A DNA stretch of 64,000 nt from CBDUBH01 sp965365345 (GTDB lineage Bacteria > Bacteroidota > Ignavibacteria > Ignavibacteriales > SURF-24): contig CBDUBH010000001.1 in NCBI GenBank assembly GCA_965365345.1, positions 68,509 to 132,508 of the forward strand. Direction: 5' to 3'. The notes under the pieces were generated by a model. That model was given only the letters and a program-made list of their open reading frames with translations. It did no database searches and was not told the DNA's origin. The position numbers and the translations under genes are program-made. Positions 55,309-63,890 of the stretch are shown piece by piece (position 1 is the first letter of the stretch; every line of letters starts with the position of its first letter).

Positions 55309-57897
55309 TTGCCAAAATTAATATTTCATATTTTTTTATTGGGGATTTTTTTAATTCCTTGCCAAAATTTTGCTCAAAATAATTTTGAGGGCGGATTACT
55401 ATTATCCGGAAATTACAAACTGCCTTATAACAAAAAAACTTCCGTTCAATTTACGCCAAACTCACCAATAAAACTTCAAAATAAATTTGAAATTAATTTC
55501 GATCTCGCTTTTTGGGATATGAATCAATTCGGGCCAATTCTTCAAGGGAAAGATAAAAACGGCTTGCTTAATTTTGATCTGATGAATGTTTATTACAAAA
55601 ATAACGACACTTTATTTATTCAACTAATTATTAATAAAATTCCTACCGGTTTAATAATTTCAATAGAAAAATCAAAAATTTACCGTAACAATTGGTTTAA
55701 TATTTCTCTAAAATTTGATCTCCTTAAAGATGAAATTTCAGGTGAACTTAACGGCAAGTTTTATTCAAAAACTAAATTCAATTTAAATGATAAATTAAAT
55801 TTACATTTTTTTGCAGGATTGTACGATTTTGCTTTTGAATGTCCGAGAATAGCGCTTAAAAATATGAAAATCAAAAATGATGAAAACAAAATAATTCATT
55901 TTTGGAAATTTAATGAATTCAACGGTGAAGTTGCAAAAGATCATTCCGGAAATTCTGATGCAAAAATTAAAAACGGTGAATGGCTTTTGCAAAAGCATGC
56001 AAAGTGGGAAAAAATTGTAGAACTTGAATTTGAATCCGAGCCGAGAATTACTTTCAATAAAAATGAAAATAAATTTTATACAAATAGTAAAAATTCAATA
56101 ACCGAATTTGATCTTTTAACAAATTCCGTAAAAAAATATTCATTTGAAGTAAATATTCCGCAAAGAAATTATTTAGTTTACAATCCGGTTAAAGATCAAC
56201 TTTATCACTTTTACTCCGGCAAAGGAGAAGTTTCAGTTTTTAATTTTGATATTAAATCCTGGAGTAAAATTGATACCACCGCTGATAATTTAGGAAGATA
56301 TTACGGACATTCAAATTTTATAAATCCGTTAACCGGTGATCTTTTAATTTTTGGCGGCTATGGCTGGTACACTTGTAAAAATCATCTTCAAAAATATAAT
56401 TTCACAACAAAAAATTGGGAAATAATTGAAACTTTGGGAGATTCAATTTCTCCGCGATATCTTGATGTTGTAATTGGAAATGATACTTCAAAAAATAAAA
56501 TTTATATTTTTAACGGATTCGGAAATGAAAGTGGCAAACAGGAAATAGGATTTAAGCAATTAAATGATTTTTACGAACTTGATCTGAAAAATTATTCCTA
56601 TAAAAAGTTTTGGGCAATTGAAGATAAAAGTGATACTTATGATTATTCTGAACGTATGATCTATGATAAAAATAAAGATATGTTTTATGTTATCGGTAAA
56701 AAATTAACTCCGATTGTTGGGCAAAAAGACAGATACATGTATGATACAATTTATCTTTACGGAATAAACAAAACCGAAGCAAAAATAAATTTACTCAATA
56801 AATATAAAAACGAAAATAATCTGGAAGATCCTTTTGATCTTTTTTATTCAAAAGAAACAAATGAAATAATCTTAGCGACAAATAAATTTGAAAAAAGTGG
56901 TAGAAAAATTACTCTTTACTCAATGCTTTTTCCGCCGTTAACGCAAAATGAAATCAACGAATTAACTCCGGCAAAAAACGCTCTTGAAGAATATTATATT
57001 TACATGATTTCCGGTTTTGCTGCGCTTGTTTTTGCTGTTCCGTTTGTGATTTACATCCGCAAAAAGAAAAATAACAAAAAAGAAATTTCGCAAAATTTTG
57101 AAATTCCGGAAAATATTACGGAAGAAAAAATATTTGCAGAAAATGAAATTCCGCTAGATTCCGAAGTAAAAAACTCAATTTGCCTTTTCGGAAATTTTGA
57201 AGTGATTGATAAAAACGGTAATGAAATTTCGGATCAATTCAAACCGAAATTGCGACAATTGTTTTTGCTTATTCTGGTAAATTCAAAAGCCAATAAAGGA
57301 ATTACGAGCGAAAAACTTACTTCAATTTTATGGCCCGAAGCCGATAATACTCAAGCAAAAAATAATCGCAATGCAAGCATTTCGAGATTGCGAAACATTT
57401 TAAGCGAAATTGATGGAATTGAAATTCTTCATCAAAATAATAAATGGGTAATGGAAATTTCGGAAAAACTTTCGCTTGATGTAAAAAAATATCATGACTT
57501 AAAATCACGATTGAAAAATGATTTTACCAAAGCCGAGCTGAACCGCTTTATAAATTTGATCTCAAAAGGAAGATTTTTAAATGATATTGATTATGAATGG
57601 CTTGATTCGATAAAATCCGATATAATTTCCGAAGTTATCGAAATTTCACTTTCAATTAGCGAAAATGAAAAAGTAAAAAATGATGACGAACTTTTACTTA
57701 AACTTTCCGATGCGATTTTGATTTGGGATTCCGTTAATGAAAAAGCGATCAAACTTAAAATTAATGCTTTAACAAATTTGGGAAGAAACGGCGAAGCAAA
57801 ACTTGCTTACGAAAATTTCGTTTTAAATTACCGCAAAATTTTTGAATCGGATTATAAATCTTCTTTTCAAGAACTATTAAATGAAAAAAATATTTGA
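55309..57897 (+). CDS. Transmembrane kelch/LamG sensor with cytoplasmic SARP-type regulator domain
   Basis: The 862-residue protein has a signal peptide (about 1-23) and a concanavalin/LamG-like domain (about 40-220). Kelch-like propeller repeats follow (about 240-540; NPLTGDLLIFGGYGWYTC). One membrane helix spans about 562-583, with KKK after it. The cytoplasmic part has an OmpR-type winged helix (622-715; LFGNFEVIDKNGNEI, LTSILWPEADNTQAKNNRNASISRLRN) and a BTAD helical domain (about 720-862), the SARP layout. It should sense outside signals and bind DNA directly. The start is TTG, just after an in-frame stop at 55300. Confidence 0.82.
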   Translation: MPKLIFHIFLLGIFLIPCQNFAQNNFEGGLLLSGNYKLPYNKKTSVQFTPNSPIKLQNKFEINFDLAFWDMNQFGPILQGKDKNGLLNFDLMNVYYKNNDTLFIQLIINKIPTGLIISIEKSKIYRNNWFNISLKFDLLKDEISGELNGKFYSKTKFNLNDKLNLHFFAGLYDFAFECPRIALKNMKIKNDENKIIHFWKFNEFNGEVAKDHSGNSDAKIKNGEWLLQKHAKWEKIVELEFESEPRITFNKNENKFYTNSKNSITEFDLLTNSVKKYSFEVNIPQRNYLVYNPVKDQLYHFYSGKGEVSVFNFDIKSWSKIDTTADNLGRYYGHSNFINPLTGDLLIFGGYGWYTCKNHLQKYNFTTKNWEIIETLGDSISPRYLDVVIGNDTSKNKIYIFNGFGNESGKQEIGFKQLNDFYELDLKNYSYKKFWAIEDKSDTYDYSERMIYDKNKDMFYVIGKKLTPIVGQKDRYMYDTIYLYGINKTEAKINLLNKYKNENNLEDPFDLFYSKETNEIILATNKFEKSGRKITLYSMLFPPLTQNEINELTPAKNALEEYYIYMISGFAALVFAVPFVIYIRKKKNNKKEISQNFEIPENITEEKIFAENEIPLDSEVKNSICLFGNFEVIDKNGNEISDQFKPKLRQLFLLILVNSKANKGITSEKLTSILWPEADNTQAKNNRNASISRLRNILSEIDGIEILHQNNKWVMEISEKLSLDVKKYHDLKSRLKNDFTKAELNRFINLISKGRFLNDIDYEWLDSIKSDIISEVIEISLSISENEKVKNDDELLLKLSDAILIWDSVNEKAIKLKINALTNLGRNGEAKLAYENFVLNYRKIFESDYKSSFQELLNEKNI

Positions 57898-57940
57898 AAA
57901 AAGTGAATTAATTTTCAAATATTTTCAAAAAAACCCTTTA

Positions 57941-57973
57941 AATAACCCAAAAATAACCCGTCAATTAACCTTG
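57941..57973. promoter_or_regulatory. Three 11-bp direct repeats, candidate SARP operator
   Basis: AATAACCC starts at 57941 and 57952, and AATTAACC at 57963, giving a strict 11-bp period. SARP regulators are known to bind short direct repeats with 11-bp spacing. The array lies 43 bp behind the SARP-type gene and 46 bp before the next start. Confidence 0.5.
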
Positions 57974-58018
57974 CCCGATTAAATTTCTCTTGTAATTTTT
58001 TTTTACGGGGAAATTTAA

Positions 58019-58339
58019 GTGATTTCAAGTTCAAAATTAATTTCAACTTTAACTTTTCTGGTAATGTTAAATTTTTCCGGATGCGGTTCAAAAGTTGAAA
58101 ATCTTTTAAGCCGTTATGAAAATGCGATTGAAAAATGGGAAAAAATTTCCGAGAAAAAAATCTGCACATCAGAAGAAATGATCGAAATAAACAAAGAAAA
58201 TTTGAAACTTATAAAAGCCGCGCAAAAAATTAAAGATGAAGAATGGAACAGATTTCAGCGCGAAAAGTTTTTTAAACTTTCGGAAAGATTTTCGGAAATA
58301 TCTGAAATAATTTCGCTTAAAGCAGTAAATAAATATTAA
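58019..58339 (+). CDS. Small lipoprotein, GTG start
   Basis: The 106-residue protein has a lipoprotein signal with lipobox FSGC. It continues as a highly charged helix (KVENLLSRYENAIEKWEKISEKKICTSEEMIEINKENLKLIKAA), probably a coiled coil. The start is GTG at 58019 with GGGG eight bases before it. No known family. It is the first gene behind the candidate SARP operator. Confidence 0.75.
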   Translation: MISSSKLISTLTFLVMLNFSGCGSKVENLLSRYENAIEKWEKISEKKICTSEEMIEINKENLKLIKAAQKIKDEEWNRFQREKFFKLSERFSEISEIISLKAVNKY

Positions 58340-58367
58340 TCTTTTGGGGAAGAGAACCACGGGGAAA

Positions 58368-58404
58368 AGCCGGTCTTTTCATTCGGGGAGAATGGAGACC
58401 GGCT
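58368..58404 (+). other. 9-bp hairpin between two exported-protein genes
   Basis: Perfect stem AGCCGGTCT / AGACCGGCT with a 19-base loop holding GGGGA. No T-run follows, so this is not a typical terminator. It may stabilise or regulate the mRNA. GGGGA occurs twice more just before the hairpin. Confidence 0.45.
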
Positions 58405-58441
58405 GAAATTAAAATGATTTTCAAAGTTAAACTTTAGCCGG

Positions 58442-59230
58442 ATGAAACAAGTATTTTCAATAATAATTATAATTTGTTTTTCAGTCGTAATTTACGCGCA
58501 AAAAATTCCGGCAGATGAAATCAGAAATGCAATTTCGGATTATCTTGTTAAATCCAAAATTTCGCTTAATGAAGATCGAAATAAAAAAATAGATTTTGAT
58601 ACGAAGAATCTTTCATTTGAATTTATTGAAACCGGCAGTTTTACCGCAAAAGAAAAAACCGAATGCATCGCACTTGCAAAAAGTAAAAATGAAAACGGAA
58701 AAACAATAACGCAGCTTTGGCTTTTGAATTTTAACGGTAAAAATTGGCAAATTGTAAAAAATCTTTGGGCAACGGAAAAAGAACTTCAAAATGTAAATTA
58801 TAAAATTTTCGATCTGGAAAATGACGGAATCTCGGAAATTTTTGAAGAAGCAAAATTTCAATCAGGAGAAATAATTCAAATTTCGGGTAAACTATTTAAC
58901 ATCAACGATAAAATTTACGCAAGCAATAAAAATGAAATTGATTCAACTGAGTTCAATGTAATTTATTCTTATATCGGCGGAACATTTGACGAAATAAACT
59001 CTGAAGTAAATAAATCCGGAAATATGAATTCAAAAGATGAATTTTTACGATCAATAATCTATAATGTTAAAATTTACTCTGAAAACAGAAATTGGATAAT
59101 TGATGAAAAAGTAAAAGAATTTTACGGAAATTATTATTCGGATTCTGCTTTTGATCTGGAAAAAATTTCTGAAAGAAAAAATAAATACACCGCAAAAAAC
59201 AAAGAGCTTGTAAAATTAGATTGCAATTAA
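58442..59230 (+). CDS. Exported protein of unknown function
   Basis: The 262-residue protein has a signal peptide (about 1-19, ending YAQK). The remaining sequence is mixed alpha/beta (FIETGSFTAKEKTECIALAKSKNENGKTITQLWLLNFNGKNWQIVKNLW) and contains YKIFDLENDGISEIF, which looks like an FG-GAP/integrin-like or EF-hand-like Asp-rich loop. I do not recognise the family. It is probably periplasmic. With the preceding lipoprotein it forms a two-gene unit closed by the terminator at 59289. Confidence 0.7.
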   Translation: MKQVFSIIIIICFSVVIYAQKIPADEIRNAISDYLVKSKISLNEDRNKKIDFDTKNLSFEFIETGSFTAKEKTECIALAKSKNENGKTITQLWLLNFNGKNWQIVKNLWATEKELQNVNYKIFDLENDGISEIFEEAKFQSGEIIQISGKLFNINDKIYASNKNEIDSTEFNVIYSYIGGTFDEINSEVNKSGNMNSKDEFLRSIIYNVKIYSENRNWIIDEKVKEFYGNYYSDSAFDLEKISERKNKYTAKNKELVKLDCN

Positions 59231-59288
59231 AATTAAGAGGGGAACACCTAAAGGGGAAAGTTAAGGCAGAAATGTTTTAACAAAATTA

Positions 59289-59314
59289 AAGCCGCTAAAA
59301 TGCGGCTTTTTTAT
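59289..59314 (+). terminator. Rho-independent terminator
   Basis: Stem AAGCCGC/GCGGCTT followed by TTTTATTTT, closing the small-lipoprotein unit. Confidence 0.85.
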
Positions 59315-59385
59315 TTTAAATCTTTTCGCAATTAATTTCATAAATTTGAATTTACAAAAATCACTTTTGAATATTTTTTGAATTT

Positions 59386-60291
59386 ATGAATTATAATCTT
59401 ATCACAATTTTGGGTCCGACCGCAACGGGAAAAACCTCGCTCGCGGCAAAACTTGCTCACGAATTTAACGGTGAAATAATTTCGGCAGATTCCAGACAAG
59501 TTTACAAAGGAATGGATCTTGGAACCGGAAAAGATCTTAAAGATTATGAATTAAACGGGACAAAAATTCCGTATCATTTAATTGATGTTTTAGATCCGAA
59601 AGATGAATTTAATCTTTTCGAATTTGTGAAACTTTTCAATAAAGCTTTTGATGAAATAAATTCAAAAAATAAATTTCCTTTTTTGGTTGGCGGAACCGGA
59701 CTTTATCTCGATTCAATTTTAAGAAAATACGATTTGAAGCAAGCTGAATTTGATGAAGAAAAATTTAAAGAATTAGAAAAAATTGATACAGAGATTTTAA
59801 AAGAAAAATTAATTCAATTAAAACCCGGACAGCATAATACTACTGATTTTATTGATCGCTACAGATTGATTAAAGCGATTTTAATTGCGGAAGCAGAAAA
59901 TAAAATTCCGCAGAAAGAAATTAATTCTTTAAATATCGGAATTTCAGCAGAAAGAAAAATTATAAAAGAAAGAATTACGAAAAGATTAAAGCAAAGATTA
60001 AGCGAAGGAATGATCGAAGAAGTTGAGCAGCTTTTACAAAACGGAGTAACTTTTGAAAAACTGAATTATTTCGGATTGGAATATAAATTTGTCGGATTGT
60101 ATTTAAAAGGCGAATTGAATAAAAATGATATGTATCAAAAATTGAACAGCGCAATTCATGATTTTGCAAAAAGACAAATGACTTGGTTCAGAAGAATGGA
60201 AAAAAACGGCGTAAAAATTTATTGGATTGAAAGCGGTGATTATGAAAAAGCACGGCAAATAATTTTGAAAAATTTACCGCAAATTCGCTAA
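59386..60291 (+). CDS. miaA: tRNA dimethylallyltransferase
   Basis: The 301-residue protein has the P-loop GPTATGKTSLA (about 8-18), then ISADSRQVYKGMDLGTGK, YHLIDV, LVGGTGLYLDS, and near the end FAKRQMTWFRR, all MiaA landmarks. It transfers the dimethylallyl group to A37 of tRNAs reading UNN codons. The gene stands alone. The length is normal for the family. Confidence 0.96.
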   Translation: MNYNLITILGPTATGKTSLAAKLAHEFNGEIISADSRQVYKGMDLGTGKDLKDYELNGTKIPYHLIDVLDPKDEFNLFEFVKLFNKAFDEINSKNKFPFLVGGTGLYLDSILRKYDLKQAEFDEEKFKELEKIDTEILKEKLIQLKPGQHNTTDFIDRYRLIKAILIAEAENKIPQKEINSLNIGISAERKIIKERITKRLKQRLSEGMIEEVEQLLQNGVTFEKLNYFGLEYKFVGLYLKGELNKNDMYQKLNSAIHDFAKRQMTWFRRMEKNGVKIYWIESGDYEKARQIILKNLPQIR

Positions 60292-60370
60292 GATGCAAAA
60301 GGAAATATTTAAATAAAAAAAATAAGATCAGAAATTAACATTCATCATAAAAGAGAAGATTGGAAAAATT

Positions 60371-60500
60371 GCCGTCATTCTTCCCGATTTAATCGGGATC
60401 GAGGATCAGACGGCATTCTGTGAGATTGCTTCGGTCATAAATTCCCTAGCAATGACAAATTAGAGCCGGTCATTTCGATGCGAAGCGAAAAAATTTGCAA
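60371..60500. repeat. Dispersed palindrome cluster in a gene-free stretch
   Basis: GCCGTCATTC..GGATCAGACGGC with inner TCCCGATTTAATCGGGA at 60371-60414. Decayed GCGAG-family pieces follow (AGATTGCTTCGG, GCAATGAC). The 380-bp gap 60292-60671 has no gene. Confidence 0.65.
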
Positions 60501-60671
60501 TTAAAATTCTCACTTAAAAAAACAGGCGTGAGATGCTGATGATATTTGAAAGTCAATCCGATCCGCCTGAGGTGGAGAAGGAATCTCTGTTTTTAAATTC
60601 AAAGATTGCTACGTTCCAATGGGATGAAAAATTATTATATGATTTATAATTGTTTTAATATTTAAAGTAAA

Positions 60672-62009
60672 ATGAACAAAAAATTAGAACTCCCTTTATA
60701 CATACAAAAATATTTACAAAAATATGGTTTACAAAATTGGAATTTGATAAATAATTTTGATCATAAAATTAATTTGGCAGTTGTAATTCCGGCAATTGCT
60801 GAATTTGATAATATAAAGATTCTTTTAAATTCAATACTGAATAATGAATCAAAATTCATAAATAATACTGCGATAATTTTTGTAATAAATAACATTCAAA
60901 AATCATCTGATGAAATTAAGGAAAACAATAAAAACACAATTACATATTTTGAAAATATTATAGATAAAAATCCGCAAGATGAAATTCAAAAAAGAATTAT
61001 TGAGCAAAAAATTAATTTAGGATTTATTGATGCTTCTTCACAAGGAAATGAATTGCCTGAAAAAGATGGCGGCGTAGGATTGGCCCGTAAAATAGGGATG
61101 GATCTCGCACTTTCAATTTTCAATTATGATTCAAATCAGAAAAATATTTTGCTCTGCTTGGATGCCGATTGCACAATTTCAAAAAATTATATTGATGAAA
61201 TTTATGATCAATTCAATAAAAGAAAAATTTCCGCAGCATCAATTAATTTTGAGCATAAAATTGAAGGCGAATTAGAAAATCAATTTGCAATTCTCAATTA
61301 TGAAAATTTTCTGCGCTATTATGTTTTGGGATTGAACTTCGCAAATTCGCCGTATGCTTTTCATACAGTCGGTTCATCAATGGCTTGCGATGTTGAAAGT
61401 TATGTGAAGATCGGCGGAATGAATAAGAAAAAAGCCGCAGAAGATTTTTACTTTTTGGAAAAACTTGCTAAAGTTGTAAAAGTAGAAAATATAAATTCCG
61501 TAACGGTTTTTCCTTCATCACGCGGAAGCTGGCGGGTGCCTTTTGGAACGGGACAAAGAGTGAACCGCTATCTTTCAAAAATTCAAAATGAAAATGTTTT
61601 GTACGATCCGGAATCATTCGAGATATTAAAAAATTGGAATGAAATCTTTTTAAAAAATAAAATTGAAATCGCTGAATTTTATTTAAACTCGGCAAAATCA
61701 ATTCATAATGAACTTTATAATTTCTTAAATCAAAATGAATTTGAAAAAAACTGGAATCAGATTTTAAGTAATTCAAAAAATGAAATTCAAATTAATAAAC
61801 AAAAGCAAATTTGGTTTGATGGATTTAAAACTTTAAAATTAATTCATTATTTGCGTGATACAAAATTTACGCAGAAGCCCATGTTTATTGCCTTAAATGA
61901 ACTTTTCGAAAAAATGAATATCAAAATTGATTTTAAAGGTGAAGATGAATTTCCGTCAATCAAAATTCAAAAATTGTATTTGCAGAAATTAAGAGAACTT
62001 CAAAGTTAG
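60672..62009 (+). CDS. Glycosyltransferase family 2-like protein
   Basis: The 445-residue protein opens its GT-A domain with LAVVIPAIAEFDNIKILLNSIL (about 35-57) and has the nucleotide-sugar motif LLCLDADC (Asp-x-Asp). A second part (SSRGSWRVPFGTGQRVNRYL) and a C-terminal helical region follow. It is cytoplasmic with no membrane helix. Donor and acceptor are unknown. It is not clearly in an operon with prfA, 73 bp downstream. Confidence 0.82.
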   Translation: MNKKLELPLYIQKYLQKYGLQNWNLINNFDHKINLAVVIPAIAEFDNIKILLNSILNNESKFINNTAIIFVINNIQKSSDEIKENNKNTITYFENIIDKNPQDEIQKRIIEQKINLGFIDASSQGNELPEKDGGVGLARKIGMDLALSIFNYDSNQKNILLCLDADCTISKNYIDEIYDQFNKRKISAASINFEHKIEGELENQFAILNYENFLRYYVLGLNFANSPYAFHTVGSSMACDVESYVKIGGMNKKKAAEDFYFLEKLAKVVKVENINSVTVFPSSRGSWRVPFGTGQRVNRYLSKIQNENVLYDPESFEILKNWNEIFLKNKIEIAEFYLNSAKSIHNELYNFLNQNEFEKNWNQILSNSKNEIQINKQKQIWFDGFKTLKLIHYLRDTKFTQKPMFIALNELFEKMNIKIDFKGEDEFPSIKIQKLYLQKLRELQS

Positions 62010-62082
62010 GTGAATTGTTTTTGTTTAGAAAAAGATATCATTCTTTGCTATATTTATTTGCTAAAATAAAACGGAAATTTTA

Positions 62083-63165
62083 ATGGAATTGTTGGATAAA
62101 TTAAGAGGCGTTAAAGCCAAATTTGAAAAAATAACTGAGCAGCTTTCTGATCCCGAGCTAATGAAAAATCAGGAAAAGCTTGTAAGTTTAAGCAAAGAAA
62201 GAAGCGATCTGCTCGAACTTGTTGAAGCTTACGATAAATACGAAGCCGTGATGAATAATATTGAAGGCAACGAAGAGATAATAAATAAAGGCGATGATAA
62301 AGAACTTGCCGAACTTGCCGAAGCGGAATTGGAAGATCTGAAAGAACAAAAAGAAAAATTGGAAGAGGAAATTAAAATTCTTCTTATTCCGAAAGATCCG
62401 AACGACAGCAAAGATGTTATTGTTGAAATCCGCGCGGGAACAGGCGGCGATGAAGCCGGACTTTTCGCTTTTGATCTTTACAGAATGTACTCGCGTTACG
62501 CCGAAAAGCGCGGCTGGAAAAAAGAAATTATTGATGTAAGTGAATCGGGAGTGGGCGGAATTAAAGAAGTGGTTTTTTCTTTGGTTGGCGAAAATGTTTA
62601 CGCCGATATGAAATTTGAAAACGGGGTTCACAGAGTTCAAAGAGTTCCGGCAACAGAGGCAAACGGAAGAGTTCACACATCGGCTGCATCGGTGGTTGTT
62701 ATGCCCGAAGTTGAAGATGTTCAAATTGATATTGATCCGAATGATCTGAGAATAGATGTTTACCGAAGCGGCGGCGCAGGCGGACAGAATGTAAACAAAG
62801 TTGAAACCGCGATCAGAATAACTCACATTCCAACCGGAATGGTTGTGCAATGTCAGGATGAAAGATCACAGTTAAAAAATAAACTTAAAGCGATGAAAGT
62901 TTTGCGCGCCCGTTTATACGATCTAAAACAAAAAGAGCAGAGCGATGAAATTGCCGCGCAAAGAAAATCAGTTGTTCGCAGCGGTGATAGAAGCGATAAG
63001 ATCCGCACGTATAATTATCCTCAAAATAGAATTACAGATCACAGAATCGGATTGACTTTATATAATCTTTCCGATGTAATTGAAGGCGATATTGATGAAT
63101 TAATTGAACAATTAAAATTTGCCGATAGAACAGAAAGATTAAAAAGCGGAATGGAATTAGCATAA
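62083..63165 (+). CDS. prfA: Peptide chain release factor 1
   Basis: The 360-residue protein has normal RF1 length. The PAT tripeptide (189-191), which reads UAG/UAA, separates it from RF2. GGQ is at 233-235 in [12 protein letters not shown]. It ends translation on the ribosome. HemK/PrmC, often adjacent, is not seen here. Confidence 0.97.
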   Translation: MELLDKLRGVKAKFEKITEQLSDPELMKNQEKLVSLSKERSDLLELVEAYDKYEAVMNNIEGNEEIINKGDDKELAELAEAELEDLKEQKEKLEEEIKILLIPKDPNDSKDVIVEIRAGTGGDEAGLFAFDLYRMYSRYAEKRGWKKEIIDVSESGVGGIKEVVFSLVGENVYADMKFENGVHRVQRVPATEANGRVHTSAASVVVMPEVEDVQIDIDPNDLRIDVYRSGGAGGQNVNKVETAIRITHIPTGMVVQCQDERSQLKNKLKAMKVLRARLYDLKQKEQSDEIAAQRKSVVRSGDRSDKIRTYNYPQNRITDHRIGLTLYNLSDVIEGDIDELIEQLKFADRTERLKSGMELA

Positions 63166-63168
63166 GTG

Positions 63169-63206
63169 AAAATTTTCCTTACTTAAATCAGTCAGGAAAT
63201 TTTTTT
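63169..63206 (+). terminator. Probable terminator of prfA
   Basis: AAATTTTCC and GGAAATTT arms form an imperfect hairpin followed by seven T. It lies directly behind the prfA stop. Confidence 0.55.
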
Positions 63207-63300
63207 GCATAAATTGTTTTTAAAATCACCAATATTTAAAAGATATTGCTTGTTTATTTTTCGATTTTTATATTACCATTGCCAACGAAGGAAGCACAAA

Positions 63301-63531
63301 ATGAAAGAACGAATTGAAATAAATCCAAATATTTGTCATGGTAAACCGGTTATTAAAGGCACGCGAGTTATGGTAAGCAATATTTTGAGTTCACTGGCTG
63401 CGGGACAATCTATAGAACAGATCCTTGAAGATTATCCGAACATTACAAAAGATGATATACGGGCTGCACTTGAATTTGGAAGTGAAATTTCGAATTACGA
63501 AAGTTTACCTTACGATAAACTCGCTTCATGA
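63301..63531 (+). CDS. DUF433 antitoxin
   Basis: The 76-residue protein has the DUF433 pattern IEINPNICHGKPVIKGTRVMVSNILSSLAAG, then ILEDYPNITKDDIRAAL, a winged-helix antitoxin. The open frame begins at 63205, but the ATG at 63301 with AAGGAAG before it matches the family start. It overlaps the toxin gene by four bases (ATGA). Confidence 0.9.
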   Translation: MKERIEINPNICHGKPVIKGTRVMVSNILSSLAAGQSIEQILEDYPNITKDDIRAALEFGSEISNYESLPYDKLAS

Positions 63532-63890
63532 GATTTTTTCTTGATGAAAATATACCTAAAAATGTTGCAACTTTTCTTATAAAAGAAGGTCACGAAATTA
63601 TTGATATCAGAGGAACCGAAAGGGAAGGTTTATCCGATAAAGATATATTTAATTTAGCACAGGAAAACGAAGCAATATTTCTTACAACTGACAGAGATTT
63701 CTTTCACACTATTCCACATCTTTATAAAAATCATTTCGGCATAATTGTATTTAACTTAAAACAACCCAATCGTTATAACATAACAGAAAAACTCGACTGG
63801 GCTTTGAAAAATATTGATCTAACTAAATTTAATTCCAATGTTTTATTACTAAGAGATAAATATTATACTCATATCAAAAAAGAAACTTAA
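63528..63890 (+). CDS. DUF5615 PIN-like toxin
   Basis: The 120-residue protein has the PIN-like pattern RFFLDENIP (Asp6), GLSDKDIFNLA, and TTDRDF (Asp55, Asp57), acidic residues that bind metal in RNases. With the DUF433 gene it forms a likely type II toxin-antitoxin pair. The start overlaps the antitoxin stop. Confidence 0.9.
   Translation: MRFFLDENIPKNVATFLIKEGHEIIDIRGTEREGLSDKDIFNLAQENEAIFLTTDRDFFHTIPHLYKNHFGIIVFNLKQPNRYNITEKLDWALKNIDLTKFNSNVLLLRDKYYTHIKKET

Noticed and set aside
62188..62850. 220-codon minus-strand open frame opposite prfA
   Set aside because: It lies fully antisense to prfA, which is certain. The translated sequence is rich in Phe/Asn/Ile/His, as expected from reading Glu/Lys/Asp-rich codons backwards.
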